This document shows, in pieces, positions 1-8,612 of a DNA stretch of 36,029 nt (position 1 is the stretch's first letter; each line of letters opens with the position of its first letter). Location of the stretch: the NCBI GenBank assembly GCA_902806235.1, contig CADCVW010000107.1, positions 1-36,029 of the forward strand, in the 5' to 3' direction. The position numbers were made by a program, and so were the translations under genes. The notes beneath the pieces are model-generated. The model had not been told where the DNA came from, ran no database searches, and was given only the letters and a program-made list of their open reading frames with translations. The stretch is from an uncultured Sphingomonadaceae bacterium (GTDB lineage Bacteria > Pseudomonadota > Alphaproteobacteria > Sphingomonadales > Sphingomonadaceae).

Positions 1-481
1 GGCTGACGAAGAGGACGGGGCGAGGCGCGGGCGCGGGCGCGCGCGCCGCGGCGGCCAGGCGGCGGACCACCTCTTCCGCTGCAGCGCCGCGACCCAGCGC
101 CCCGCCGGCGCGGCGGACGTTGGCGGCGAGGTCGGCGAGGCTCGCGGGGTAGGGCAGCGTCACTACGCGCATTCGCAGCCGCGCGGCGATGCGCGCGCGA
201 TCGCTGGCGAGGCCGCCCTGCGTCAGCACCACGGCGGGCCGCGCCCGCGCGACCGACAGCAGCTGGCCGTCGTTCGCCGGATAGGCCCGCGCCGCGCGCC
301 ACCACGGCGCTTCTAGCGGGTCGCGCGACAGGTGCGTGACGGACGCGACCTGGCTCGGCGCGGCGAGCAGCAGCAACAGCTCATCCGTGCACAGGTTTGC
401 CGACGCCGCGCGGGGGAGCGGGGCCGCCCCCGCTGCGGACGCCGTGAGCAGGAGGCTACAGACCCAGGCGGAGGCCCGCAT
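1..481 (-). CDS. btuF: BtuF-like cobalamin ABC transporter substrate-binding protein (3' end beyond window)
   Basis: Only the N-terminal 160 residues are in the window; the gene continues past the left edge. It starts with a typical signal peptide (MRASAWVCSLLLTASAAGAA), so it should act in the periplasm. The segment ASANLCTDELLLLL, followed by a DPLEAPWW region and GQLLSVARARPAVVLTQGG, matches the first lobe of the BtuF/FhuD-type binding fold used for vitamin B12 and metal-chelate import. The ATG lies 26 bases inside the end of the upstream BtuB-like gene, so the two are co-transcribed and probably translationally coupled. That places it under the same cobalamin riboswitch, which is the best argument for B12 rather than iron-chelate as the substrate. 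Family call is good; exact substrate is inferred. Confidence 0.8.
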   Translation of the reverse strand, partial: MRASAWVCSLLLTASAAGAAPLPRAASANLCTDELLLLLAAPSQVASVTHLSRDPLEAPWWRAARAYPANDGQLLSVARARPAVVLTQGGLASDRARIAARLRMRVVTLPYPASLADLAANVRRAGGALGRGAAAEEVVRRLAAAARAPAPAPRPVLFVS

Positions 482-2360
482 GCACCGTGCGCCCTTCGGT
501 CGCGTAGTGGAAGGCGTCCTCGCGCCGGGCGTCGAAGGCGTTCTCCACCCGGCCGTAGAGCGCGACGCCCGGCAACAGTTCGAGCGCAACGTGCACGGTG
601 CCGAGCAGATAGTCGTCGAGGCGCACGCGCGGGGCCGGGAACAGGTCGAAATCCTGGTCGACGCGCGCGCCGACGTAGGCGAGGCCGAGACCGAGGCGGG
701 CGGGGCCGACCTCGCCGGCCGCGACGAGGTTAGCCGAGTGCCGCGGCCGGCGCAGCTCGCGGGTGCGGAGACTTCCTTCTTCTGTGCCCTCCTCCGCGTC
801 GAGGAAGGTGTAGTTGGCGTCCAGCGACAGCCCGCGGCGCGGCGTCCAGCCCGCTTCCAATTCGACCCCGCGGCGACGGCTCTCGCCAGGCGCGTTCGCC
901 GTGGTAGAGCTGAAGCCGACGAAGCGGGTGACGATCTCGTCGCGGAGGTCCGCGGCGAAGCCGGTAACGCCCAAGCGCAAGCCGCGCCGGTCGTAGCGCA
1001 CCCCCGCCTCCACGCCTTTCGCGCGCTCCGGCTTCACGTCGGGATTGCCGACGAAGCTGCCGGGAAAGAAGCCGAACAGGTCGAAGAAGGTCGGCTGGGC
1101 GATCCCCTCGCCGTAGGCGGCGTGGACGTCGGAGCCGCCGCCGACATCAAGCCGCGCGGCGGCGCGCACGGTTGTCGCGTCGCGGAAGGCGCTGAACGCG
1201 TCGTGGCGCACCGCCACGTCCGTCACGAGCCGCCCGCCCCAGCGCGCGCGCCATTCGGCGACCGCCGCGGTCCGGCTCCGGTCGCGGTCCTGGTCGGTCG
1301 CGCCGAAGAACTCCTGATCGCGCGCCGCGAAGGCCTCGGACTCGCGCTCGACCGCGACGGTAATGTGGTCGTCGCCGAAGCGGCGCGTGACCTGCGCGTC
1401 GACGGTGAAGCGCTCGCCGCGGGTGCGGTTAAGGGCGGAGCCTGCCCGCTGGTTACGGTTGGACGAGCGGAGGTACGAGCCGGCGAGCCGCGCGTGCCAC
1501 CGGCTCCCGTTCTCGCCGACGCGGGCGTGGCCACGCACCGCGCCGATCCGGTTGCGCGTCGTGTCCGACGTGTCGGCGCGGAGGAATGTGACGGGATCGG
1601 TGCCGTCGAAGCGGCTCTCGCCTTGGACGTAATGGCCGACGATGCCCAGCTCGCCCCGGCCGTCGCCGGGACGTAAGGTCAGGCGCAGGCTGCCTGCGTC
1701 GTTCTCGAACCCGTCGCGGTCGCCGCCGTCGAAATCCGTCGCGTCGATCCCATCCGAGCGCACCTGCGCGACGTGGCCCGACAGCTCGGCGATGCCGCGG
1801 GTGAGCCCGCCCGCGACGCTGAACCGCCTGCTGTCGAGCTCGCCGTACTCTGCGCGTACGCGTGGTGCACCCACGGCTCCGCCGATCGCAACCACGCCGC
1901 CGAGCGCTTCGGAACCCCACAAAGCCGACTGCGGCCCGCGGATCAGCTCGACGCGGGACGAACCGTCGGCCGTGAACAGCTCGAAGCGCGGCTCGTTGCC
2001 CGCCGCAGGGTCGTTGAAGCGGATGCCGTCGACGAAGAGCAGGGTGTGGTTCGCTTCCGCGCCGCGGATGCGCAGCTGTGTCTGCGAACCGCGCGACCCG
2101 ACGGTGGATACGGACACGCCGGGCAAGTGGCGGAGTTCGTCGACGACGAAGGGCAGGGCGAGGCGGTTCGGGTCGGCGATGAGGCTGCCGGACACCGGCA
2201 CGTCCGCTAGGCTGACCGGCGTGCGAGAAGCGGTGACCACGATGTCCTGCGGGGGGAGGCGTAAGTCGGCGATGAGGATCTCGCCGTCCGCCTCCCGGGG
2301 GGTCGGCTCCGCCTCCGCCGGGATGGCGGCTTGAGCGGCGAGCAGAAATGGAAACAACAA
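456..2360 (-). CDS. btuB: BtuB-like TonB-dependent vitamin B12 receptor
   Basis: An outer-membrane TonB-dependent receptor of 634 residues, close to the length of E. coli BtuB. A short hydrophobic leader (MLFPFLLAAQA) is followed near residue 39 by DIVVTASRTP, which fits a BtuB-style TonB box. The plug domain follows (ELRHLPGVSV, RIRGAEANHTLLFVDGIRFNDP, VELIRGPQSALWGSEALGGVVAI), then the beta-barrel, ending in a strand with terminal GLRLGL. The start is TTG at 2360, chosen because GGAGGA lies about 7 bases upstream and no ATG precedes the plug. The leader lacks the usual basic N-terminal residues, which leaves some doubt about the start. A cobalamin riboswitch and a ribosome-site hairpin precede the gene, and a BtuF-like gene overlaps its 3' end. 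Cobalamin as ligand is inferred from this context and from the plug. Confidence 0.88.
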   Translation of the reverse strand: MLFPFLLAAQAAIPAEAEPTPREADGEILIADLRLPPQDIVVTASRTPVSLADVPVSGSLIADPNRLALPFVVDELRHLPGVSVSTVGSRGSQTQLRIRGAEANHTLLFVDGIRFNDPAAGNEPRFELFTADGSSRVELIRGPQSALWGSEALGGVVAIGGAVGAPRVRAEYGELDSRRFSVAGGLTRGIAELSGHVAQVRSDGIDATDFDGGDRDGFENDAGSLRLTLRPGDGRGELGIVGHYVQGESRFDGTDPVTFLRADTSDTTRNRIGAVRGHARVGENGSRWHARLAGSYLRSSNRNQRAGSALNRTRGERFTVDAQVTRRFGDDHITVAVERESEAFAARDQEFFGATDQDRDRSRTAAVAEWRARWGGRLVTDVAVRHDAFSAFRDATTVRAAARLDVGGGSDVHAAYGEGIAQPTFFDLFGFFPGSFVGNPDVKPERAKGVEAGVRYDRRGLRLGVTGFAADLRDEIVTRFVGFSSTTANAPGESRRRGVELEAGWTPRRGLSLDANYTFLDAEEGTEEGSLRTRELRRPRHSANLVAAGEVGPARLGLGLAYVGARVDQDFDLFPAPRVRLDDYLLGTVHVALELLPGVALYGRVENAFDARREDAFHYATEGRTVHAGLRLGL

Positions 2361-2364
2361 GATA

Positions 2365-2401
2365 CGGTCCTCCTTTGGCGTGAAGCCGCCACGGAGGACC
2401 G
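2365..2401 (-). promoter_or_regulatory. Hairpin sequestering the btuB ribosome binding site
   Basis: A perfect 9-base inverted repeat (CGGTCCTCC ... GGAGGACCG on the minus strand) encloses a 19-base loop that itself contains a GGC/GCC pair. The 3' arm is the GGAGGA ribosome binding site just ahead of the TTG start at 2360. It sits about 70 bases downstream of the riboswitch aptamer, where a translational expression platform is expected. Closing this hairpin would block initiation. The pairing is seen directly; its role as the B12-controlled switch is inferred. Confidence 0.65.
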
Positions 2402-2471
2402 TCGCGCGATGCCCTGCACCGCACGACGTTCCACGCGCGTTCGGCTGGTCCCGGCCGGGCGCGGACGACGG

Positions 2472-2650
2472 CGGAGGCAGGTCTCCTGGCTGGCGGCTTG
2501 AACGCCCGTTCCCCGCCTTCCCGTGCTGGTCGCACAGTGGCTGATGGGGAAAGGCTCGCCGCTCACAGTTGCGGGCACAGCGCCGGTGTCGAACCGGCTT
2601 CCCTTTTCACCTCGGGTCCCCGAATGGGGGCCGTCGGCACCTTCGCGTGG
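2472..2650 (-). promoter_or_regulatory. Cobalamin riboswitch (B12 element)
   Basis: Read on the minus strand, the leader carries the conserved AdoCbl-riboswitch landmarks in the right order: GGTGAAAAGGGAAGCCGGT, then GCGCTGTGCCCGCAACTGTG, then CAGCCACTG, and finally the B12 box AGCCAGGAGACCTGCC at about 2475-2492. This is a close match to the class found upstream of btuB genes. It should repress the BtuB/BtuF pair when adenosylcobalamin is plentiful. It ends about 110 bases before the btuB start, leaving room for the ribosome-site hairpin. Confidence 0.95.
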
Positions 2651-2657
2651 GGCGGGG

Positions 2658-2686
2658 CGCTAAGGCTTCGCGGCCTTGCCTGTCAA
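2658..2686 (-). promoter_or_regulatory. Predicted promoter of the riboswitch-btuB-btuF transcript
   Basis: On the minus strand a consensus -35 box TTGACA (2686-2681) is followed after exactly 17 bases by TTAGCG (2663-2658). Transcription would begin near 2651, almost at the first base of the riboswitch, which supports the call. The -10 is only a partial match. Confidence 0.5.
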
Positions 2687-2704
2687 GCGCGCCGCGGCTA
2701 GACG
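2676..2704 (+). promoter_or_regulatory. Possible rpmE promoter
   Basis: TTGCCT at 2676-2681 and TAGACG at 2699-2704 are 17 bases apart, about 55 bases before the rpmE start. Its -35 overlaps the -35 of the opposing btuB promoter, so the two promoters are face to face. Both boxes are imperfect. Confidence 0.35.
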
Positions 2705-2758
2705 CGCCGGCTTGGCGAGCTGGTCGGCAACCAGCTCCACCTCCGAAGGACCCCAGCG

Positions 2759-2992
2759 ATGAAGAACGGCGCCCACCCCGACTACCACATGATCAAGGTG
2801 CAGATGACGGACGGCACCGTGTTCGAGACGCGCTCGACCTGGGGCAAGGAAGGCGACACGCTGCAGCTCGACATCGATCCCACCGCGCACCCGGCGTGGA
2901 CGGGCGGCTCGGGCCGTATGCTCGACGCCGGCGGCCAGGTCGCGCGCTTCAACAAGCGTTTCGGCGGGCTTTCGCTCGGCGGGCGTAAGTAG
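2759..2992 (+). CDS. rpmE: 50S ribosomal protein L31
   Basis: A 77-residue protein with the L31 signature [15 protein letters not shown] near the N-terminus and [25 protein letters not shown] near the C-terminus. It has no cysteines, so it is the zinc-independent (C-minus) form of L31, known as the normal form in many alphaproteobacteria. It binds the central protuberance of the large ribosomal subunit. GAAGGA lies 8 bases upstream of the ATG. The gene is divergent from the btuB leader and convergent with the CoA-transferase gene, with only 4 bases between the two stop codons and no hairpin terminator there. Confidence 0.95.
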   Translation: MKNGAHPDYHMIKVQMTDGTVFETRSTWGKEGDTLQLDIDPTAHPAWTGGSGRMLDAGGQVARFNKRFGGLSLGGRK

Positions 2993-2996
2993 AACC

Positions 2997-4190
2997 TCAG
3001 GACGGCGCGCGCCCGACGGGCGCGTGCACCCGCGCCAGCACCGCCGCGCGATCCGCGTCGAGCGCGGGCGCGCCGCGGTCGGCGACTTGGCGTACCCCGT
3101 CGATGATGATGGGTGAGGCGACGCCGGGCGTGAACGCCCCGCCGCTCGTCGGCAGGTCGACCCGCATCCCGCGCGCGATCACTTGCGGCTCCGCAAAGGC
3201 CTGCGCCACCGTGTTGATCGGCCCCGCCGGTACGCCCGCCGCGTCCAGCGCGTCAATCAGCGGGTCGCGGCGCCAGGCGCGCAGCAGTTTTTCGAGCAAT
3301 GGGATCAGCGCGGCGCGGTTCACCACGCGGGCGGGGTTGGTGGCGTAGCGCGGATCGGCGGCGAGCGCGGGGCAGCCGAGCACGGCGCAGAGCTTAGCGA
3401 ACTGGCCGTCGTTGCCGCAGGCGATCACGAGGTTGCCGTCAGCTACGCGGAAGTTCTGATAGGGCGCGAGGTTGGCGTGGGCGGCCCCTTGCCGCGTCGG
3501 CACCCGGCCCGAGGCCATCCAGTTCAGCGCCTGGTTCGCCAGCACCGCGACCTGCGCGTCGAGCAGCGCCATGTCGAGGTATGCGCCCTCACCGGTCGCC
3601 GTGCGGCGGTGGAGCGCGGCGAGCACGCCGACGCAGGCGTAGACGCCCGTGAAGATGTCGGCGTAGGCGATCCCCGCCTTCTGTGGTGGCCCGTCCGGCT
3701 CGCCGGTGAGCTCCATGAATCCGCCCATCGCCTGCGCGACGTAATCGTAGCCGGCGCGGTGGGCGAGGGGGCCGTCCTGGCCAAAGCCCGTGATCGAACA
3801 GTAGATTAGACGCGGGTTCGCCCCTCGCAGCGTAGCATGGTCGAGCCCGTACTTGAGGAGCCCGCCGACCTTGAAGTTCTCAAAAAGCACATCGCTGTCC
3901 CGCGCCAGCGCGCGCACCGTTTCCCGGTCGGCCGGGTTCGCAAGGTCAAGCGCGATCGAGCGCTTGCCGCGGTTGCAGCTGTGGAAATAGGCCGCGGTGA
4001 GATCCTCGCCGTCCACGCCGCGCAGGTTGGGAGGCCCCCAGTGGCGCGTGTCGTCTCCCGCGACGGGACGTTCGACCTTGATTACGTCCGCTCCTAAATC
4101 AGCGAGCAGCTGCCCCGCCCAGGGCCCGGCGAGGATGCGGGCGAGCTCGAGGACGCGAAGGCCCGCTAGCGGCTTCTCGCCCGCGCTCAG
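2997..4190 (-). CDS. gcdG: CaiB/BaiF family CoA-transferase, probably succinyl-CoA:glutarate CoA-transferase
   Basis: A class III CoA-transferase of about 397 residues. It opens with [20 protein letters not shown], followed by [15 protein letters not shown], the [10 protein letters not shown] loop, and [13 protein letters not shown], where the Asp (YDY) aligns with the family's catalytic aspartate. The adjacent upstream gene encodes glutaryl-CoA dehydrogenase. This pairing is the known arrangement for gcdG (the relative of mammalian SUGCT), so the likely reaction is glutarate plus succinyl-CoA to glutaryl-CoA plus succinate. The start is odd: no ATG, GTG or TTG lies near the expected N-terminus. 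The first suitable codon in frame is CTG at 4190, overlapping the gcdH TGA as CTGA. The only upstream ATG (4370) would add 60 residues of low-complexity out-of-frame gcdH sequence. Family is certain; substrate is inferred. Confidence 0.85.
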   Translation of the reverse strand: MSAGEKPLAGLRVLELARILAGPWAGQLLADLGADVIKVERPVAGDDTRHWGPPNLRGVDGEDLTAAYFHSCNRGKRSIALDLANPADRETVRALARDSDVLFENFKVGGLLKYGLDHATLRGANPRLIYCSITGFGQDGPLAHRAGYDYVAQAMGGFMELTGEPDGPPQKAGIAYADIFTGVYACVGVLAALHRRTATGEGAYLDMALLDAQVAVLANQALNWMASGRVPTRQGAAHANLAPYQNFRVADGNLVIACGNDGQFAKLCAVLGCPALAADPRYATNPARVVNRAALIPLLEKLLRAWRRDPLIDALDAAGVPAGPINTVAQAFAEPQVIARGMRVDLPTSGGAFTPGVASPIIIDGVRQVADRGAPALDADRAAVLARVHAPVGRAPS

Positions 4191-5377
4191 AAGGCGGACA
4201 GCCCGGTGATCGCCCGACCCATGATCAAGCCGTGGACGTCGTGGGTGCCTTCGTAGGTGTTCACCGTCTCCAGGTTCACCGAATGGCGGATGACGTGGTA
4301 TTCGGCCGAAATGCCGTTGCCGCCGTGCATGTCGCGCGCGGTGCGGGCGATGGCCAGCGCCTTGCCGCAATTGTTGCGCTTAATTAGCGAGATGGTGTCC
4401 GGGCTTAATACCCCGTCATCCAAGCGGCGGCCGACGCGCAGCGCGGCTTCGAGCCCAAGCGCGATTTCCGTCGCCATGTCGGCGAGCTTGATCTGCACCA
4501 GCTGACGGCCCGCCAAGGGCGTCCCGAACTGTTTGCGCTCGAGCGTGTAGTTGCGTGCCGCGGCGTAGCAGGCCTCCGCCGCACCCATCGCGCCCCAGGC
4601 GATGCCGTAGCGCGCGCGGTTGAGGCAACCGAAGGGACCCTTGAGCCCTTCGACCTTGGGCAGCAAGGCGTCTTCCGGCACCTCGACGCCGTCCATCACG
4701 ATCTCGCCGGTGATGGAAGCGCGCAATGACACCTTGCCCTCAATCTTCGGCGCGGACAGGCCCCGCATGCCCTTTTCCAGCACGAAGCCGCGGATGCGTT
4801 CGCCATGGGCGGAGGACTTGGCCCAGACCACGAATACGTCGGCGATCGGCGAGTTGGTGATCCAAATCTTGGTGCCGGTGAGCCGGTAGCCGCCGTCGAT
4901 CGGCTCGGCGCGGGTGCGCATCCCAGCCGGGTCGGAGCCGGCGTCGGGCTCCGTCAGACCGAAGCAGCCGACCAGCTCGCCTTTCGCCAGCCCCGGCAGG
5001 TACTTGCGTCGCTGTTCTTCCGAACCGTAAGTGTCGATCGGGTGCATCACCAGGGATGACTGGACGCTCATCGCCGAGCGGTAGCCGGAGTCCACCGCCT
5101 CCACCGCGCGGGCGATCAGGCCGTAGGACACGTAATTCAGCCCCGCGCCGCCGTAGGCCGGGTCGATCGTCGCGCCGAGCAGGCCGAGCTCGCCCATCTC
5201 GTGCAGGATCTCGCGGTCGAAGCGCTCCTCCATGAAGGCGGAGGTGACGCGCGGGAGCAACCGTTCCTGCGCGTATCCGCGCGCGGTGTCGTGCACCATG
5301 CGCTCCTCGTCGGTCAGCTGGTCGGCGAGGGCGAGGGGATCGGCCCAGTCCATGGGCGAGATGGCGAGTTCGGCCAA
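4187..5377 (-). CDS. gcdH: Glutaryl-CoA dehydrogenase
   Basis: A soluble acyl-CoA dehydrogenase of 396 residues that converts glutaryl-CoA to crotonyl-CoA and CO2 with FAD, in lysine, tryptophan and glutarate breakdown. Visible family segments include [13 protein letters not shown], the [16 protein letters not shown] flavin loop, [22 protein letters not shown], and the C-terminal [19 protein letters not shown]. The catalytic base is Glu376 in YEGT. This C-terminus and the DWADPL start are characteristic of GcdH rather than other acyl-CoA dehydrogenases. The TTG at 5377 is chosen because AGGA lies about 6-9 bases upstream; the alternative ATG at 5353 has no ribosome site. Its stop overlaps the presumed start of the CoA-transferase. 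Confidence 0.93.
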   Translation of the reverse strand: MAELAISPMDWADPLALADQLTDEERMVHDTARGYAQERLLPRVTSAFMEERFDREILHEMGELGLLGATIDPAYGGAGLNYVSYGLIARAVEAVDSGYRSAMSVQSSLVMHPIDTYGSEEQRRKYLPGLAKGELVGCFGLTEPDAGSDPAGMRTRAEPIDGGYRLTGTKIWITNSPIADVFVVWAKSSAHGERIRGFVLEKGMRGLSAPKIEGKVSLRASITGEIVMDGVEVPEDALLPKVEGLKGPFGCLNRARYGIAWGAMGAAEACYAAARNYTLERKQFGTPLAGRQLVQIKLADMATEIALGLEAALRVGRRLDDGVLSPDTISLIKRNNCGKALAIARTARDMHGGNGISAEYHVIRHSVNLETVNTYEGTHDVHGLIMGRAITGLSAF

Positions 5378-5437
5378 AGTGCGTTCCTAATACGGCGTTC
5401 CCTGTCCACATAGGACCGGAACGCGGCCGGGCAAAGC

Positions 5438-7513
5438 TCAGCCGAAGCTTTGCTTGAAACGCAGGTAAACCGTGCGCGGCTGGAAACGCTCGCGCCGCTC
5501 GAACAGGTCGGCCTGTCGGTCGGAGCGGTCCGGAAAGAAGAAGGTGCGGAAGCGGCGGAACGGGTTGTTGAGCAGGTTGTCGACGCCCAGCGTCACCGCG
5601 CGCGTCGGCTCCGGCCGGTATTCGGCGTACGCGAATACCAATCGTTCGCCGCTGTTGCCCGTGTCGAGTTCGTTGCGGCGATAGGTGATCCGGTCGGGCT
5701 GCGAGAAGTAGGACAAGCCCCAAGCGTAGCGGCCGAGATCCTGGGTGAAGCGGATGTTATTGTCCCAGGACAGCGCGCCGCTGAACCTACGCCGCTCGCC
5801 CGTGTACGGGTCGACCACCGAGGTGCGCTGGAGCAGCACGTCCCATTGCACCCGCCCGCCCTTGATGCCGAGCGTGCCGAGGGGCAGATCGACGGAGGGA
5901 CGGACGTAATATTGCGTGCCGGTGCCGATGTTGCCCGGCGCGTCGAGCCCGCCCTCGATCGGCACGCGATCCTGCAGCAGTTCGATCCTATTGTAGCCGA
6001 GCTCGACGCGCGCCACGCCCTTGCCGAACACGGGGCGGTCGATCGTCAGCTCGGCCTCGTAGGCGCGCTGGGGCAGGAGCTCGGCGTTGCCGCCGTTCAC
6101 CCGGTCGCTCGACAGCTCGGCCGCGGAGATGAAATCGCCGAAATTGAGCTGCGCGACCGTGCGCGCGAGCGCGAGTTGGGCGTGCCAGCCATCGCCGGGC
6201 CGCCAGTCCGCGGTGAGCTTGGGCTTCAGAAACTTCAGCGCGCGCTCTGCCCGCGTGTCGCCGCGCACGGTAAGGCGCGAGGCTTCGAGCGTGAGCCCGC
6301 CGTCGAGGCGCAGCTCGGGCGTCAGCGCCCGGCCGGCGTTGACGAAGACCTCGCTGCGATATTCCTGCACGGTCGCCTGGTCGACGGGGAGGTCGATGCG
6401 GGTGCGAACGCCGCCCGCGCCGACACTGAACAATTGCACGTCGCTGCGCAGCCGATTGAAGGCGCCCTCCGCGCCCGCTTCGACATTCCAGCCGCCGAAG
6501 TCGCCGCGCGACCAGATGAGGCGCAGCACGCGCTCGTCGCTGATCAGCTCGGCCGCTTGCTCGAAACCGCCGAGGACTTCGCCGTCCACGCGGTTGAACG
6601 AGGTGTCGCGGCCCTCGTCGTCCTCGTGCGTGGCGAGGCCGATCAGCTTCAGCCCGCCGCCCATGAACGGGCGCGTGACGTCGCCGCCAACCTCCCAGTT
6701 GAGCTCGCGGCTGTCTTGGCTGAGCCGGTCGTCGCGGTCGCGGCCGACGGCGGGGAAGACGCGGTTGTCTTGATCGAGCTCGAAGCGCTCGCGCGAGAGC
6801 CGGCCATTGAGCCGCGCCGCGCGCACCGGTCCGTCCTTGTGCTCCCACGAGAGGGAGGCGGACGGCACGGCGATGCGCGTGTCGTTGAACTTCAGCCGCG
6901 TTTCGACCGTCGCGCCGCTGCGTGCGTCGAACAAGCGATCGCTGCCGCGTTCGGACGGGCGGAAATACTCGACGCCGAGCGAAGCGTTGAAGGCCGAGCG
7001 GCCGCGGCGGAGCAAGGCGGAGGCGCTCGCGTCCGGCGTGACCCGGCCGACGAAGTTGCGGCGCACAGTGCCAGTGAAGTTGCCCGCGAGTCCGCCGCCC
7101 GCGCTCAGCACCACGTTGACGACCTGAGCGCGGCCGGCGAACTCGGCCCCGAACAGGTTGCCCGGGCCAATCTCCACCCGCGCGACGCGCGAGGCGGGGA
7201 TGCGCTGCAGAATGGTCTCGAGGCTGTCGCTCTTGGCGGACGGCCGCGCGCCGTTGATCACCACGTTGCCCGCCGCGCCGCCGAAGCCGCGCACCGACGA
7301 ATCGCCGCTCTCCAGCGTAAAGCCCGGAACTCGCCCGACGATTTCCAGCGCGTTGGCGGGCGCGAAGGGGGCAAAGAAGGAAGCTTCGTAGCTCTGCCGC
7401 TGCCCGGGTGCGGCCGGCGCGACGGGAACCGCGGCGTCGGAGGCGTCTTGCGCCCGCGCCGCGCCGCTCAGGGCGGCCGCCACCATGGCGGCCACCGCCC
7501 ATCCCCGTTGCAT
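5438..7513 (-). CDS. TonB-dependent outer-membrane receptor of unknown ligand
   Basis: A 691-residue outer-membrane protein with signal peptide [21 protein letters not shown] and a plug domain: [54 protein letters not shown] long barrel follows, ending in YLRFKQSFG. The phrasing of the plug ([20 protein letters not shown]) belongs to a receptor subgroup common in sphingomonads, whose ligands are mostly unknown. I see no clear TonB box between the leader and plug. The start ATG is preceded by GGGAG. A promoter with an overlapping inverted repeat sits 25-55 bases upstream, suggesting regulation by a DNA-binding repressor. No transporter, sigma/anti-sigma pair or enzyme next to it indicates the substrate; the gcd genes downstream on the same strand are 60 bases away and may be unrelated. 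Confidence 0.85.
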   Translation of the reverse strand: MQRGWAVAAMVAAALSGAARAQDASDAAVPVAPAAPGQRQSYEASFFAPFAPANALEIVGRVPGFTLESGDSSVRGFGGAAGNVVINGARPSAKSDSLETILQRIPASRVARVEIGPGNLFGAEFAGRAQVVNVVLSAGGGLAGNFTGTVRRNFVGRVTPDASASALLRRGRSAFNASLGVEYFRPSERGSDRLFDARSGATVETRLKFNDTRIAVPSASLSWEHKDGPVRAARLNGRLSRERFELDQDNRVFPAVGRDRDDRLSQDSRELNWEVGGDVTRPFMGGGLKLIGLATHEDDEGRDTSFNRVDGEVLGGFEQAAELISDERVLRLIWSRGDFGGWNVEAGAEGAFNRLRSDVQLFSVGAGGVRTRIDLPVDQATVQEYRSEVFVNAGRALTPELRLDGGLTLEASRLTVRGDTRAERALKFLKPKLTADWRPGDGWHAQLALARTVAQLNFGDFISAAELSSDRVNGGNAELLPQRAYEAELTIDRPVFGKGVARVELGYNRIELLQDRVPIEGGLDAPGNIGTGTQYYVRPSVDLPLGTLGIKGGRVQWDVLLQRTSVVDPYTGERRRFSGALSWDNNIRFTQDLGRYAWGLSYFSQPDRITYRRNELDTGNSGERLVFAYAEYRPEPTRAVTLGVDNLLNNPFRRFRTFFFPDRSDRQADLFERRERFQPRTVYLRFKQSFG

Positions 7514-7531
7514 GCTCCACTCCCTCTACGC

Positions 7532-7567
7532 CGGCTGTATTAGCCGAGCAACACAGCCGCTTGTCAA
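7532..7567 (-). promoter_or_regulatory. Promoter with overlapping inverted repeat upstream of the TonB receptor
   Basis: On the minus strand a perfect TTGACA (7567-7562) is followed by a TAATAC-type -10 (7542-7537), a rather long spacing of 19 (17-18 with neighbouring hexamers). A 7-base inverted repeat, CGGCTGT-14-ACAGCCG, fills the spacer and overlaps the -10, the usual place for a repressor operator. Promoter and repeat are seen; regulator unknown. Confidence 0.45.
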
Positions 7568-7618
7568 GCGGGTCGCGGAGCTTCGCCCGGAACGCGCAAG
7601 ATCGCGCAAGCCTCCACC

Positions 7619-7637
7619 GGCGGACGGGGTGTCCGCC
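7619..7637. repeat. Short palindrome sharing 13 bases with the 3' end of tRNA-Ser
   Basis: The sequence ggcggacggggtgtccgcc is a perfect 7-base inverted repeat around a 5-base loop. Its first 13 bases (7619-7631) are identical, in the same orientation, to 14074-14086 at the 3' end of the tRNA-Ser gene. It could be a remnant attachment site at the far edge of the accessory zone, or simply a hairpin with a chance match. Confidence 0.35.
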
Positions 7638-7674
7638 TAACTATCGTCCAGGTATGTCCTGATTCAGTCACGTC

Positions 7675-7974
7675 ATGCACCCGAGGCGCGGCGATGCCTC
7701 ACGGCTAAGCCAGGCGCCCCGGTGTCAGGCGACAACCGATTGCGTCAGCCTGTTCAACCACGCACGCACAGGGCAGGGTCTCCACCGCTTGGCGGAGCTC
7801 GTCAGCAAGGGAGGGTGCATTCATGCCGAGTGTCAGTGCGGACGGGTTGCGCTGTTCAACACGCGCGAGCTGCTGGCGCAGCTCACTCGCAAGGGCTCGA
7901 CGGCTGTCTGGCCCGGCTTCGCTCACAAGCTGCGCTGCACGGAATGCGGTGCACGTGGCCCGCGCGTTTCATGA
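7675..7974 (+). CDS. Small zinc-ribbon-like hypothetical protein
   Basis: Up to 99 residues. The conserved-looking part begins at about residue 37: HRLAELVSKGGCIHAECQC, then GRVALFNTRELLAQL, and a second cysteine knuckle LRCTECGARGP near the C-terminus. The two cysteine pairs (C-x-C about 40 residues before C-x2-C) would suit a single zinc ion. I recognise this as one of the small zinc-binding hypotheticals common in sphingomonads; no function is known. The start is uncertain: the ATG at 7675 gives a poorly conserved leader, and the TTG at 7789 would start directly at the domain. It lies at the edge of the accessory zone, and a decayed fragment of a similar gene occurs at 13898-13956. Confidence 0.5.
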   Translation: MHPRRGDASRLSQAPRCQATTDCVSLFNHARTGQGLHRLAELVSKGGCIHAECQCGRVALFNTRELLAQLTRKGSTAVWPGFAHKLRCTECGARGPRVS

Positions 7975-8165
7975 AAGGTGGACGGTTCAGCTCCTACCCC
8001 TCCATCCCATGCCGATACCGTTTGCGCGCGGGTGCCCGCACCCATGGTTGTGGACCCTGCAGCTTGGGCGCGGGTCAGCGATGACCGGGAGCGGAAACGG
8101 CTGATCCGGCAGGCGCGGGGGTGATTAGCTTGCGTGAATGTCCGCAATGGACGGGAGGCTGACGA

Positions 8166-8507
8166 TCAGGCTCCTCTTGGACCCCAAAGGATGGTTGCTG
8201 CTCCGAGCAGCGCGAGCGCCGTTCCACCAACGTCCCATTTGTCGGGCTTCACTCCCTCGATCAGCCAAAGCCACATAAGCGCGCAAAGGATGTAGACGCC
8301 GCCATAAGCCGCATAGGTCCGACCCGCGTATTCCGCGTCGACAAGCGTCAGGAGATAAGCAAAGAGGCATAGGTAAGCCACGCCGGGGACGAGCCACCAC
8401 GAAGACTTGTCAAGCCGCAGCCAAGCCCAAAATGCGAAGCATCCGGCAATCTCAGCCAGCGCTGCCCCTATGTAGGCGAGAACAGTCATCGTGGCCGTGT
8501 TTCGCAT
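8166..8507 (-). CDS. ynfA: YnfA/UPF0060 family membrane protein
   Basis: A 113-residue inner-membrane protein with four hydrophobic segments. It matches the YnfA family in landmarks and length: [61 protein letters not shown] and a final [12 protein letters not shown]. The family is related to small multidrug resistance (SMR) transporters; its physiological role is poorly known. The ATG at 8489 ([11 protein letters not shown]) aligns best with the usual family start; the ATG at 8507 adds six residues. It stands alone in the sparse zone, with no obvious operon partner. Confidence 0.88.
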   Translation of the reverse strand: MRNTATMTVLAYIGAALAEIAGCFAFWAWLRLDKSSWWLVPGVAYLCLFAYLLTLVDAEYAGRTYAAYGGVYILCALMWLWLIEGVKPDKWDVGGTALALLGAATILWGPRGA

Positions 8508-8532
8508 TCAGGAACAATATCAGCAATGCGTC

Positions 8533-8612
8533 GGAAGCGAGGATGGGCGGAGACCATAAGAATTGCTCGTTCTGCCGATCGTAAGCGTCGACACAGGACG
8601 GAGCCGGTGGCG
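8533..8612. repeat. Intergenic repeat, copy A
   Basis: About 80 bases that resemble 12069-12150. The best part, 8567-8612 against 12104-12149, matches at 38 of 46 positions by hand alignment and includes gccgatcg and cgacacagga. Neither copy lies in a convincing gene. Confidence 0.55.

Noticed and set aside
336-1676. Long plus-strand open frame of 446 codons
   Set aside because: It lies antisense to the BtuB-like receptor, has no domain and is composed of Arg/Ala/Val-rich shadow sequence typical of high-GC genes.
4191-4370. 60-residue N-terminal extension of the CoA-transferase from ATG 4370
   Set aside because: The residues are Arg/His/Pro-rich, match no CoA-transferase and are the gcdH 3' end read out of frame.
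5450-7543. Plus-strand open frame of 697 codons
   Set aside because: Exact antisense shadow of the TonB receptor; no signal peptide, motif or plausible ribosome site.
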